DNA from: Megaustenia siamemsis
Taxonomy: Eukaryota > Mollusca > Gastropoda > Stylommatophora > Ariophantidae
Reading direction: 5' to 3'
DNA length: 64,000 nt
NCBI GenBank assembly: GCA_032433765.1
Contig: JAVIAB010000156.1
Location: 86,424,269-86,488,268 of the forward strand
Below the pieces are notes generated by a model. It was not told where the DNA came from, made no database searches, and worked only from the letters and a program-made list of their open reading frames with translations. This document shows, one piece after another, positions 9,104 through 21,405 of the stretch. The stretch's first letter is position 1. The number at the start of each line of letters is the position of its first letter. A program made the translations under genes and the position numbers.

Positions 9104-10242
9104 AAGTTGCAAGTCAGTGACATTAGGTAATAAATGGGGAAAGTGAAAAGTTGCAAGTCAGTAACATTGGGTAGTAAATGAGGAAAGTGAAAAGTTGCAA
9201 GTCAGTAACATTGGGTAGTAAATAGGGAAAGTGAAAAGTTGCAAGTCAGTAACATTAGGCAGTAAATGGGGAAAGTGAAAAGTTGCAAGCTGGTAAGATT
9301 GGGTAGTAAATGGGGAAAGTGAAAAGTTGCAAATCAGTGACATTAGGTAGTAAATGGGAAAAGTGAAAAGTTGCAAGCTGGTAAGATTGGGTAGTAAATG
9401 GGGAAAGTGAAAAGTTGCAAGCTGGTAAGATTGGGTAGTAAATGGGGAAAGTGAAAAGTTGCAAGCTGGTAAGATTGGGTAGTAAATGGGGAAAGTGAAA
9501 AGTTGCAAGCTGGTAAGATTGTGTAGTAAATGGGGAAAGTGAAAAGTTGCAAGTCGGTAAGATTGGGTAGTAAATGGGGAAAGTGAAAAGTTGCAAGTCG
9601 GTAAGATTGGGTAGTAAATGGGGAAAGTGAAAAGTTGCAAGTCGGTAAGATTGGGTAGTAAATGGGGAATCTGACAAGATGTCAATATTGGGTAGTAAAT
9701 GGGGAATCTGACTAGTTGTAGGTTGTCAATATTGGGTAGTAAATGGGGAATCTGAAAAGTTGTCAATATTGGGTAGTAAATGGGGAATCTGACAAGTTGT
9801 AGGTTGTCAATATTGGGTAGTAAATGGGGAATCTGACAAGTTGTAGGTTGTCAATATTGGGTAGTAAATGGGGAATCTGACAAGTTGTCAATATTGGGTA
9901 GTAAATGGGGAATCTGACAAGTTGTCAATATTGGGTAGTAAATGGGGAATCTGACAAGTTGTCAATATTGGGTAGTAAATGGGGAATCTGACAAGTTGTC
10001 AATATTGGGTAGTAAATGGGGAATCTGACAAGTTGTCAATATTGGGTAGTAAATGGGGAATCTGACAAGTTGTCAATATTGGGTAGTAAATGGGGAATCT
10101 GACAAGTTGTCAATATTGGGTAGTAAATGGGGAATCTGACAAGTTGTCAATATTGGGTAGTAAATGGGGAATCTGACAAGTTGTCAATATTGGGTAGTAA
10201 ATGGGGAATCTGACAAGTTGTCAATATTGGGGAGTAAATGGA
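9104..10242 (+). repeat. 44-bp minisatellite that changes to a 37-bp derivative
   Basis: Units share TTGGGTAGTAAATGGGGAA. From 9104 to about 9665 the period is 44 bp with AAGTGAAAAGTTGCAAG. From about 9670 the second half becomes TCTGACAAGTTGTAGGTTG (still 44 bp). The rest mostly lacks the 7 bases GTAGGTT and has a period of 37 bp. About 27 copies in total, very uniform in the 37-bp part. Confidence 0.9.
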
Positions 10243-10302
10243 GAAAATGAAAAGTAAGTTGCTGGTAGCAGTAGACGGTAAGGAATATATATAAAAAAAG
10301 AT

Positions 10303-11212
10303 GTTATACTCAAATTGTGACCCTACAGGTCTGGCAAGCGTGCTGTTGTATCGAACCTACAGGTCTGGCAAGCGTGCTGTTGTATCGAACCAACAGATGT
10401 TACACTCAAATTGTGACCCTACAGGTCTGGCAAGCGTGCTGTTGTATCGAACCAACAGATGTTACACTCAAATTGTAACCCTACAGGTGTGGCAAGCGGG
10501 CTGTTGTATCGAACCAACAAATGTTACACTCAAATTGTGACCCTACAGGTGTGGCAAGCGTGCTGTTGTATCGAACCAACAAATGTTACACTCAAATTGT
10601 AACCCTACAGGTGTGGCAAGCGTGCTGTTGTATCGAACCAACAAATGTTACACTCAAATTGTGACCCTACAGGTCTGGCAAGCGTGCTGTTGTATCGAAC
10701 CAACAAATGTTACACTCAAATTGTGACCCTACAGGTCTGGCAAGCGTGCTGTTGTATCGAACCAACAAATGTTACACTCAAATTGTGACCCTACAGGTCT
10801 GGCAAGCGTGCTGTTGTACCGAACCAACAAATGTTACACTCAAATTGTGACCCTACAGGTGTGGCAAGCGTGCTGTTGTATCGAACCAACAGGTGTGGCA
10901 AGCGTGCTGTTGTATCGAACCAACAAATGTTACACTCAAATTGTGACCCTACAGGTGTGGCAAGCGTGCTGTTGTATCGAACCAACAAATGTTACACTCA
11001 AATTGTGACCCTACAGGTGTGGCAAGCGTGCTGTTGTATCGAACCAACAAATGTTACACTCAAATTGTAACCCTACAGGTGTGGCAAGCGTGCTGTTGTA
11101 TCGAACCAACAAATGTTACACTCAAATTGTGACCCTACAGGTGTGGCAAGCGTGCTGTTGTATCGAACCAACAAATGTTACACTCAAATTGTGACCCTAC
11201 AGGTGTGGCAAG
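10303..11212 (+). repeat. 62-bp minisatellite, about 14 copies
   Basis: Each unit joins a 28-bp part (with GTTACACTCAAATTGTGACC) to a 34-bp part (GTGTGGCAAGCGTGCTGTTG plus TATCGAACCAAC). Occasional units near 10340 and 10887 already lack the 28-bp part. Early units have GTCTGGCAAG and later ones GTGTGGCAAG. Confidence 0.9.
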
Positions 11213-12152
11213 CGTGCTGTTGTATCGAACCAACAGGTGTGGCAAGCGTGCTGTTGTATCGAACCAACAGGTGTGGCAAGCGTGCTGTTGTATCGAACCA
11301 ACAGGTGTGGCAAGCGTGCTGTTGTATCGAACCAACAGGTGTGGCAAGCGTGCTGTTGTATCGAACCAACAGGTGTGGCAAGCGTGCTGTTGTATCGAAC
11401 CAACAGGTGTGGCAAGCGTGCTGTTGTACCGAACCAACAGGTGTGGCAAGCGTGCTGTTGTATCGAACCAACAGGTGTGGCAAGCGTGCTGTTGTATCGA
11501 ACCAACAGGTGTGGCAAGCGTGCTGTTGTATCGAACCAACAGGTGTGGCAAGCGTGCTGTTGTATCGAACCAACAGGTGTGGCAAGCGTGCTGTTGTATC
11601 GAACCAACAGGTGTGGCAAGCGTGCTGTTGTATCGAACCAACAGGTGTGGCAAGCGTGCTGTTGTATCGAACCAACAGGTGTGGCAAGCGTGCTGTTGTA
11701 TCGAACCAACAGGTGTGGCAAGCGTGCTGTTGTACCGAACCAACAGGTGTGGCAAGCGTGCTGTTGTATCGAACCAACAGGTGTGGCAAGCGTGCTGTTG
11801 TACCGAACCAACAGGTGTGGCAAGCGTGCTGTTGTACCGAACCAACAGGTGTGGCAAGCGTGCTGTTGTACCGAACCAACAGGTGTGGCAAGCGTGCTGT
11901 TGTACCGAACCAACAGGTGTGGCAAGCGTGCTGTTGTACCGAACCAACAGGTGTGGCAAGCGTGCTGTTGTACCGAACCAACAGGTGTGGCAAGCGTGCT
12001 GTTGTATCGAACCAACAGGTGTGGCAAGCGTGCTGTTGTATCGAACCAACAGGTGTGGCAAGCGTGCTGTTGTACCGAACCAACAGGTGTGGCAAGCGTG
12101 CTGTTGTACCGAACCAACAGGTGTGGCAAGCGTGCTGTTGTACCGAACCAAC
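11213..12152 (+). repeat. 34-bp minisatellite derived from the 62-bp unit, about 27 copies
   Basis: Only the 34-bp part of the preceding unit is repeated, with one common variant (TATCGAACC or TACCGAACC). The TACC form is concentrated towards the right. Because 34 leaves remainder 1 on division by three and the unit has no stop in any phase, all six reading frames stay open for about 900 bp. This explains long overlapping open frames that are not genes. Confidence 0.92.
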
Positions 12153-12336
12153 AGCAGCAGGTGCAAACATGAGTCGTTATAGTACACCAGAGACGATTGA
12201 AGAGAAACATGTCACGCATGACAGACATATCAATAAATATATATGTGATCTCATTATGAGAAGATGCCATACACCGTATGTGAAGAGAGACGCGGTAGGT
12301 TCGTAAGAGAAGACAATATTCAAGTTCATGAGGACA
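12153..12336. other. short single-copy spacer
   Basis: The sequence is non-repetitive with an AT-rich patch (AATAAATATATATG) near 12230. No gene is recognised. Confidence 0.5.
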
Positions 12337-12472
12337 AGAAAGTTGAATTGATAACCAGTAGAAGAAAGTTGAATTGATAACCAGTAGAAGAAAGTTGAAT
12401 TGATAACCAGTAGAAGAAAGTTGAATTGATAACCAGTAGAAGAAAGTTGAATTGATAACCAGTAGAAGAAAG
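12337..12472 (+). repeat. 26-bp tandem repeat, 5 copies
   Basis: Five nearly identical units contain AGTTGAATTGATAACCAGTA followed by GAAGAA. The array is short and almost without differences, which suggests recent formation. Confidence 0.9.
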
Positions 12473-12632
12473 TTTGAGAAGTTGAGGACTTTGATATGAC
12501 GAGGGTCAACATAATAGGGAACTGTTGTCAACTTTGACCTTTGAGATCAGTTTACTCTGGTGTAGCGAATAAGAGACCTGACAAGTGTGTCTCTTGAAAG
12601 TGCATGAGAGCCATGTCGATAGTTCATTAATC

Positions 12633-12686
<54 letters not shown>

Positions 12687-12754
12687 CTACTGGAGGGCGC
12701 AATGAAAGTTAGTCCAAGCGATAACATTCATGAGAGAGTCTGACAAACTTGGAT
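12473..12754. other. single-copy spacer containing a (GA)n microsatellite
   Basis: A pure GA dinucleotide tract of about 50 bp lies at 12634-12684. The flanks are non-repetitive and show no gene. Confidence 0.6.
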
Positions 12755-13940
12755 GAGCAAATACAGAATGTAGCAAGTACTGATTGTAACACTTAGGAAA
12801 TGTAGCAAATACGGAATGTAGCAAGTACTGATTGTAACACTTAGGTAATGTAGCAAGTACTGATTGTAACACTTAGGTAATGTAGCAAATACGGAATGTA
12901 ACAAGTACTGATTGTAACACTTAGGTAATGTAGCAAAAAAGGAATGTAACAAGTACTGATTGTAACACTTAGGTAATGTAGCAAAAACGGAATGTAGCAA
13001 GTACTGATTGTAATACTTAGGTAATGTAGCAAATGCGCAATGTAACAAGTACTGACTGTAACACTTAGGTAATGTAGCAAATACGGAATGTAGCAAGTAC
13101 TGATTGTAACACTTAGGTAATGTAGCAAATACGGAATGTAGCAAGTACTGATTGTAGAACTTAGATAATGTAGCAAATACGGAATGTAACAAGTACTGAT
13201 TGTAACACTTAGGTAATGTAGCAAATACGGAATGTAGCAAGTACTGATTGTAGAACTTAGATAATGTAGCAAATACGGAATGTAGCAAGTACTGATTGTA
13301 ACATTTAGGTAATGTAGCAAATACGGAATGTAGCAAGTACTGATTGTGACACTTAGGTAATGTAGCAAATACGGATTGTATCAAGTACTGATTGTAGCAC
13401 TTATGTAATGTAGTAAATACGGAATGTATCAAGTACTGATTGTAACACTTAGGTAATGTAGCAAATACGGAATGTAGCAAGTACTGATTGTAACACTTAG
13501 GTAATATAGCAAATACGGAATGTAGCAAGTACTGATTGTAACACTTAGGTAATGTAGCAAATACGGAATGTAGCAAGTACTGATTGTAAAATGTAGGTAA
13601 TGTCGCAAATACGAAATGTAGCAAGTAATGATTGTAAAATGCAGGTAATGTAGCTAATACGGAATGTAGCAAGTACTGATTGTAACACTTAGGTAATGTA
13701 GCAAGTTCTGATTGTAACACTTAGGTAATGTAGCAAATACGGAATGTAACAAGTACCGATTGTAACGCATAGGTAATGTAGCAAATACAGAATGTAACAA
13801 GTACTGATTGTATTGCATAGGTAATTTAGCATATACGGAATGTAACACGTAATGATTGTAGACCATAGGTAATGTAGCGAATCCGGAATGTAACAAGTAC
13901 TGATTGTAGCACGAAATGTAACAGATTGGAAATTTAGCAT
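12755..13940 (+). repeat. 48-bp higher-order array built from three 16-bp monomers
   Basis: The 48-bp unit splits into TGTAGCAAATACGGAA, TGTAGCAAGTACTGAT and TGTAACACTTAGGTAA. All three are variants of the 16-bp monomer repeated on the right at 13941-14335. About 25 copies. A few units carry only two of the three monomers (near 12770 and 13690). Divergence increases towards the right end. Confidence 0.9.
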
Positions 13941-14335
13941 ATATTCTAAATGTAACAATAATGGAGTATAACAATTAGAGAATGTAACAAGCACGGAATA
14001 TTAAAAGTACAGAATGTAACAAGAACTAAATGTAACAAGTAAAGAATGTAACTAATACATAATGTAACAAGTAAATAATGTAACAAGTAAATAATGTAAC
14101 AATTACATAATGTAACAATTATATAATGTAACAATTACATAATGTAACAAGTAAAGAATGTACAAAGTACAGAATGTAACAAGTACATAATGTAACAATT
14201 ACATAATGTAACAAGTTAAGGATGTAACAAGTACAGAATGTAACAAGTACAGAATGTAACAAGTACAGAATGTAACAAGTACAGAATGTAACAAGTACAG
14301 AATGTAACAAGTACAGAATGTAACCAGTACATAAT
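13941..14335 (+). repeat. 16-bp monomeric array, ancestral to the 48-bp array
   Basis: Units of AATGTAACAAGTACAG repeat with moderate divergence (AATTACAT, AAGTAAAT and similar variants). The last six copies, 14228-14325, are almost identical. Period and sequence match the sub-monomers of the neighbouring 48-bp array. Confidence 0.88.
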
Positions 14336-14459
14336 ATAATGCGTGCCGAACTCTGCATGCTCAGATAATCGATTACTGGTAAAATTGTTACATTTAATAA
14401 AAGTGCAATATCACTGGCATCGATACTGACATAAAGAACGATATTGCTCTCGTTAACAC
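14336..14459. other. short single-copy spacer and array-flank module
   Basis: The last part, about 14427-14459 (GACATAAAGAACGATATTGC and onward), resembles the 33-bp modules that interrupt the following 19-bp array. It may be the source of those modules. Confidence 0.6.
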
Positions 14460-17400
14460 ATGATGCCGCCCCAGACAGGAGATGCCGCCCCAGACAGGAG
14501 ATGCCGCCCCAGATAGATGATGCCGCACCAGACAGATGATGCCGCACCAGACAGATGATGCCGCCCCAGACAGATGATGCCGCCCCCGACAGATGATGCC
14601 GCACCAGACAGATGATGCCGCACCAGACAGATGATGCCGCACCATACAGATGATGCCGCACCAGACAGATGATGCCGCCCCAGGCAGATGATGCCGCCCC
14701 AGACAGATGATGCCGCCCCAGACAGATGATGCCGCACCATACAGATGATGCCGCACCAGACAGATGATGCCGCCCCAGACAGATGATGCCGCCCCCGACA
14801 GATGATGCCGCACCATACAGATGATGCCGCCCCCGACAGATGATGCCGCACCAGACAGATGATGCCGCCCAAGACAGATAATGCCGCCCCAGACAGATGA
14901 TGCCGCCCCAGACAGATGATGCCGCCCCAGACAGATGATGCCGCACCAGACAGATGATGCCGCACCAGACAGATGATGCCGCCCCAGACAGATGATGCCG
15001 CCCCCGACAGATGATGCCGCACCAGACAGATGATGCCGCCCCAGACAGATGATGCCGCCCCAGACAGATGATGAAGCACCAGACAGATGATGCCGCCCAA
15101 GACAGATAATGCCGCCCCAGACAGATGATGCCGCCCCAGACAGATGATGCCGCCCCAGACAGATGATGCCGCACCAGACAGATGATGCCGCCCCAGACAG
15201 ATGATGCCGCACCAGACAGATGATGCAGCCCCAGACAGATGATGCCGCCCCAGACAGATGATGCCGCCCCAGATAGATGATGCCGCACCAGACAGGAGAT
15301 GTCGCACCAGAGAGATGATGCCGCACCAGACAGATGATGCCGCACCAGACAGATGATGCCGCCCCAGACAGATGATGCTACACCAGATAGACGATGCTAC
15401 ACCAGACAGACGATGCTACACCAGACAGATGATGCTACACCAGATAGACGATGCTACACCAGACAGACGATGCTACACCAGACAGATGATGCTGCACCAG
15501 ATAGATGATGCCGCACCAGATAGATGATGCCGCACCAGATAGATGATGCCGCCCCAGACAGATGATGCTACACCAGACAGATGATGCCGCCCCAGACAGA
15601 TGATGCCGCCCCAGACAGGACACATCAAGAACGATATTGCTCTAGTTGACAGATGATGCCGCCTCAGACAGATGATGGCGCCCCAGACAGATGATGCCGC
15701 CCCAGACAGGACATACCAAGAACGATATGGCTCTAGTTGACAGATGATGCCGCCCCAGACAGATGATGTCGCCCCAGACCGGTGATGCCGCCCCAGACAG
15801 ATGATGCCGCACCAGACAGATGATGCCGCCCCAGACAGATGATGCCGCCCCAGACAGATGATGCCGCCCCAGACAGGACATACCAAGAACGATATTGCTC
15901 TAGTTGACAGATGATGCCGCACCAGACAGATGATGCCGCCCCAGATAGATGATGCCGCCCCAGACAGATGATGCCGCCCCAGACAGATGATGCCGCACCA
16001 GACAGATGATGCCGCCCCAGACAGATGATGCCGCACCAGACAGATGATGCCGCCCCAGATAGATGATGCCGCCCCAGACACATGATGCCGCACCAGACAG
16101 ATGATGCCGCACCAGACAGATGATGCCGCACCAGACAGATGATGCCGCCCAAGACAGATAATGCCGCACCAGACAGATAATGCCGCACCAGACAGATGAT
16201 GCCGCCCAAGACAGATAATGCCGCCCCAGACAGATGATGCCGCACCAGACAGATGATGCCGCACCAGACAGATGATGCCGCACCAGACAGATGATGCCGC
16301 CCCAGACAGATGATGCCGCCCCAGACAGATGATGCAGCCCCAGACAGATGATGCCACCCCAGACAGATGATGCCGCCCCAGACAGATGATGCCGCACCAG
16401 ACAGATGATGCCGCCCCAGACAGATGATGCCGCCCCAGACAGATGATGCCGCACCAGACAGATGATGCCGCACCAGACAGATGATGCCGCCCCAGACAGA
16501 TGATGCCGCCCCACACAGATGATGCCGCCCCAGACAGATGATGCTGCCCCAGACAGATGATGCCGCACCAACAGATGATTCCGCCCCAGACAGATGATGC
16601 CGCCCCAGACAGATGATGCCGCCCCAGACAGATGATGCTGCACCATACAGAAGATGCCGTACCAGACAGATGATGCCGCCCCAGACAGATGATGCTGCCC
16701 CAGAAAGATGATGCCGCCCCAGACAGATGATGCCGCACCATACAGAAGATGCCGCACCAGACAGATGATGCCGCCCCAGACAGATGATGCCGCCATCGGA
16801 CAGATGATGCCGCCCCAGACAGATGATGCCGCCCCAGACAGATGATGCTGCCCCAGACAGATGATGCTGCCCTAGACAGAAGATGCCGCACCAGACAGAA
16901 GCTGTCGCCCCAGACAGAAGATGCCGCGCCGGATAGAAGATGCCGCCCCAGACAGATTATGCCGCCCCAGACAGATTATGCCGCCCCAGACAGAAAATGT
17001 CGCTCCAGACTGATGATGCTGCCCCAGGCAGAAGATGCCGCCCCAGGCAGAAGATGCCGCCCCAGAAAGATGATGTCGCCCCAGACAGATAATGCCGCCC
17101 CAGGCAGATGATGCCACTCCAGACAGGACATACCAAGATATATACTCTAGAATACTCTAGTTGACAGATGATGCCGCCCCAGACAGATGATGCCGCCCCA
17201 GACAGATGATGCCGACCCAGACAGGACATACCAAGAACGATATGGCTCTAGTTGACAGATGATGCCGCCCCAGACAGATGATGCCGCACCAGACAGATGA
17301 TGCCGCCCCAGACAGATGATGCCGCACCAGACAGATGATGCCGCACCAGACAGATGATGCCGCACCAGACAGATGATGCCGCCCCAGACAGATGATGCCG

Positions 17401-18583
17401 CACCAGACAGATGATGCCGCACCAAACAGATGATGCCGCACCAGACAGATGATGCCGCACCAGACAGATGATGCCGCCCCAGACAGATGATGCCGCACCA
17501 AACAGATGATGCCGCCCCAGACAGATGATGCCGCACCAGACAGATGATGCCGCCCCAGACAGATGATGCCGCACCAGACAGATGATGCCGCACCAGACAG
17601 ATGATGCCGCACCAGACAGATGATGCCGCACCAGACAGATGATGCCGCCCCAGACAGATGATGCCGCCCAAGATAGAACACACCATGAACGATATTGCTG
17701 TAGTTGACTGATGATGCCGCCCCAGACAGATGATGCCGCACCAGACAGATGATGCCGCACCAGACAGATGATGCCGCCCCAGACAGAAGATGCCGCACCA
17801 GACAGAAGATGCCGCCCCAGACAGATGATGCCGCACCAGACAGATGATGCCGCCCCAGACAGATGACGTCGCCCCAGACAGAAGATGCCGCCCCAGACCA
17901 TAGATGCCGCCCCAGACAGATGATGCCGCACCAGACAGATGATGCCGCCCCAGACCATAGATGCCGCCCCAGACAGATGATGCCGCACCAGACAGAAGCT
18001 GTCGCCCCAGACAGATGATGCCGCCCCGGACAGATGATGCCGCGCCGGATAGAAGATGCCGCTCCAGACAGACGATGCCGCCCCAGACAGATAATGCCGC
18101 CCCAGACAGTATATGCCGCCACAGACAGATGATGTCGCCCCAGACAGAAGATGCCGCCCCAGACAGAAGATGCCGCCCCAGGCAGATTATGCCGCCCCAG
18201 ACAGAAAATGTCGCCCCAGGCAGAAGATGCCGCCCCAGAAAGATGATGTCGCCCCAGACAGATGATGCCGCCCCAGGCAGATGATGCCGCTCCAGACAGA
18301 TGATGCCGCTCCAGACAGATGATGCCGCCCTAGACAGAAGATGCCGCCCCAGACAGATGATGCCGCCCCAAACAGATGATGCCGCCCCAGACAGATGATG
18401 CCGCCCCAGACAGATGATGTTGCCCCAAACAGATGTTGCCGCCCCAGACAGATGATGCCGCCCAGACAGATGATGTCGCCCCAGACAGATGATGCCGCCC
18501 CAGACAGAAGATACCGCCCCAGACAGATGATGCCGCCCAGACAGATGATGCCGCCCCAGACAGATGATGCCGCCCCAGACAGG
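14460..18583 (+). repeat. 19-bp GC-rich satellite, about 200 copies
   Basis: The unit is AGATGATGCCGCCCCAGAC, with a frequent CCGCACCAGAC variant. A 15370-15500 block has GATGCTACACC. The right part, from about 16870, is enriched in AGAAGATGCC. At 19 bp the phase changes every unit, and neither strand has regular stops, so open frames of 250 to 500 codons (SGAASSVWGGIICLGRHH on the - strand) arise without being genes. The array is far more GC-rich than its neighbours. Confidence 0.92.
15618..15650 (+). repeat. flank-like module interrupting the 19-bp satellite (1 of 6)
   Basis: GGACACATCAAGAACGATAT followed by TGCTCTAGTTGAC replaces the regular unit. Similar modules are at 15708-15741, 15875-15908, 17122-17165 (rearranged), 17223-17256 and 17675-17708. 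Related sequence lies at both ends of the array (14427-14459 and 18580-18612). Confidence 0.8.
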
Positions 18584-19203
18584 ACAAATTAAGAACAAAT
18601 GTCTACTTGTTATGAGAAGCTGCGACCCCCACCCCTCTTTTTCTCCGCTTTCTCCCAAACTACAACCTTGTTAAGTTCTGCAGACTATAACTACAGACGT
18701 TGACGTCTTCGCTCCCTGGTGTCAGAAACACGTCATTAAAGAACAGACGTATTATCCGCGTAGATAGCATCTACTGCCTCATCATGACACTTTGTTTCGC
18801 TATTGATTCACGCACTTTTTTTGTCTTTCTCATTGGAACCGACTTTCCCAACATCATGGCGTCGAAGTACACCTAACAATTTATTGCTCCCACAGTTCTA
18901 ATTATCGCCGGCACAGCGCTGTCATCTCCAATCGCCGACACAGCGCTGTCATCTCCCATCGCCGGCACAGCGCTGTCGTCGCTGGCACAAACCTTCAAGT
19001 CTAGACAACAACAATTATTCTCACAAACTATGAACTCTGATATTTGATGATTTCTGTCACGTAAGGCAACCATTTCTTACACAAACTACAAATCAGCGGA
19101 CACAAAATGTAGGCCTTGACGTTAACAATCTTCCAGCCGTTGATAATGTCTGCCTACAGCTGCAGCGGCTCCCAGCGGCAAGGGCATCAGTTCAACTATA
19201 GTG
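18584..19203. other. single-copy segment, no gene recognised
   Basis: The sequence starts with a diverged copy of the flank module and a pyrimidine-rich patch (about 18627-18655). Three copies of a 27-bp unit are at 18903-18985. A 66-codon - strand open frame spans those copies and has no recognisable motif. Confidence 0.5.
18903..18985 (+). repeat. 27-bp triplicated unit with AGCGCT palindrome
   Basis: ATCGCCGGCACAGCGCTGTC plus ATCTCCC occurs three times with few differences. Each unit contains ACAGCGCTGT, a perfect 10-bp palindrome. Confidence 0.8.
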
Positions 19204-19625
19204 GAGGTCACAACAAGAACAGAAAGGTGTGTTGTAGGTCACAACAAGAACAGAAAGGTGTGTTGTAGGTCACAACATGAACAGAAAGGTGTGTTGTAGG
19301 TCACAACAAGAACAGAAAGGTGTGTTGTAGGTCACAACAAGAACAGAAAGGTGTGTTGTAGGTCACAACAACAACAGAAAGGTGTGTTGTAGGTCACAAC
19401 ATGAACAGAAAGGTGTGTTGTAGGTCACAACAAGAACAGAAAGGTGTGTTGTAGGTCACAACAAGAACAGAAAGGTGTGTTGTAGGTCACAACAACAACA
19501 GAAAGGTGTGTTGTAGGTCACAACATGAACAGAAAGGTGTGTTGTAGGTCACAACAAGAACAGAAAGGTGTGTTGTAGGTCACAACATGAACAGAAAGGT
19601 GTGTTGTAGGTCACAACAAGAACAA
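19204..19625 (+). repeat. 31-bp minisatellite, about 13 copies
   Basis: Units contain CAGAAAGGTGTGTTGTAGGT and CACAACAAGAA. Only the third position of the CAAGAA, CATGAA or CAACAA block varies, and these variants recur in the same order, indicating multi-unit duplication. Confidence 0.9.
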
Positions 19626-19739
19626 CATGTGTTGCGAAACACAACAAGAACAAAATGATACGTTGTTCATGCACACAGTATCTACACTTGAACGTGTACA
19701 ATATGTTGTACACACAAGATAAGAATTACATAACACAAT
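19626..19739. other. transition between two 31-bp arrays
   Basis: Degenerate sequence rich in CACAAC and GTTGT. It has no clean period. Confidence 0.5.
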
Positions 19740-21188
19740 TTATACGTGTGCAACATCTACATACCACTATCTAAATCTAGACAACATCCACGCAACGTCT
19801 ACTATAACTAGAAGACATCTACACGCAGTCTGTTATATCGACACAACATCTACACGCCGTCTTCTATATTTGGGCAACATCTACACACCGTCTTCTATAT
19901 CTAGACAAAATCTACAAACCGACTCCTATATCTGGACAACATCTACACGCAGTCTACTATATCTAGACAAAATCTACAAACCGACTCCTATATCTGGACA
20001 ACATGTACATACCGTTTACTATATCTAAACAACATCTACACATCGTCTACTTTATCTAAACAAAATCTACATACCGTCTATTATATCTAAACAACATCTG
20101 CACACCGTCTACTATATCTAGATAACATCTTCACACCGTCTCTTATATCTAAACAACATCTACACACCGTCTAGTATATCTAGATCGCTTCTACACTCCG
20201 TCCACTATATATATAGACATCACCTACATAACTTGTCTATCTAGACAACACCTACATACCGAAATCTATATCTAGACAACACCTACATACCGAAATCTAC
20301 ATCTAGACAACGCCTACATGCCGACTTGTCTATCTAGACAACACCTACATACCGACTTGTCTATCTAGACAACACCTACATACCGACTTCTATATGTAGA
20401 CAACACCTACATACCGACTTCTATATGTAGACAACACCTACATACCGACTTCTACATCTAGACAACACATACATACCGAATTGTCTATCTAGACAACACC
20501 TACATACCGACTTCTATATCTAGACAACACCTATAAACCGACTTGTCTATCTAGACAACACTTCCATACCGACTTGTCTATCTAGACAACACCTACATAC
20601 CGACTTCTATATCTAGACAACACCTACGTACCGACTTCTATATCTAGACAACACCTACATACCGACTTCTATATCTAGACAACACCTACATACCGACTTC
20701 TATATCTAGACAGCACTTACATACCGACTTCTATATCTAGACAACACCTGCATACCGACTTCTATATCTAGACAACACCTACATACCGACTTCTATATCT
20801 AGACAACACCTACATACCGACTTGTCTATCTAGACAACACCTACATACCGACTTCTATATCTAGACAACACCTACATACCGACTTCTATATCTAGACAAC
20901 ACTTACATACCGACTTGTCTATCTAGACAACACCTACATACCGACTTCTATATCTAGACAACACCTACATACCGACATGTCTATCTAGACAACACTTACA
21001 TACCGACTTCTATATCTAGACAACACCTACATACCGACTTGTCTGTGTAGACAACACCTACATACCGACTTGTCTATCTAGACAACACTTCCATACCGAC
21101 TTGTCTATCTAGACAGCACTTACATACCGATTTGTCTTTCTAGACAGCACTTACATACCGACGTGTCTATCTAGACAACACCTACATA
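19740..21188 (+). repeat. 31-bp satellite with CTAGACAACACCTACATACC, about 46 copies
   Basis: The left third (to about 20220) is diverged and reads ACAACATCTACACACCGTCT. The rest is uniform, with two alternating variants: CGACTTCTATATCTAGA and CGACTTGTCTATCTAGA. It is unrelated in sequence to the 31-bp array before it. Confidence 0.9.
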
Positions 21189-21405
21189 CTAGATGAGACC
21201 AAGACAAGGTGATGGGGAAGGTCTATGTTGTCTCAATTATCGAGACTAGAACAATGCAACTTTGAAGCGGTATGACGTGACAGGGCGTGATCTCAGTGGA
21301 ACACATGGCAGCATGTGGTTCAGTGGATGAGGCAAGTTTTACTTGACAACAATTCTCCACACAAGACAAAGTTTAAAGCATCAACCTTTAGCAAGAAAAG
21401 AGCAA
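21189..21405. other. single-copy spacer
   Basis: No repeat and no convincing open frame. Confidence 0.5.

Noticed and set aside
11113..12531. Up to 444-codon open frames in all six frames
   Set aside because: A 34-bp unit without stops in any phase produces them automatically.
14119..18658. Open frames up to 503 codons (SGAASSVWGGIICLGRHH) on the - strand
   Set aside because: They are translations of the 19-bp satellite, with similar open frames in the other phases. No start context or domain.
18873..19073. 66-codon - strand frame with DDSAVPAMG repeats
   Set aside because: The repeated part is the 27-bp triplication. The ends show no homology I recognise.
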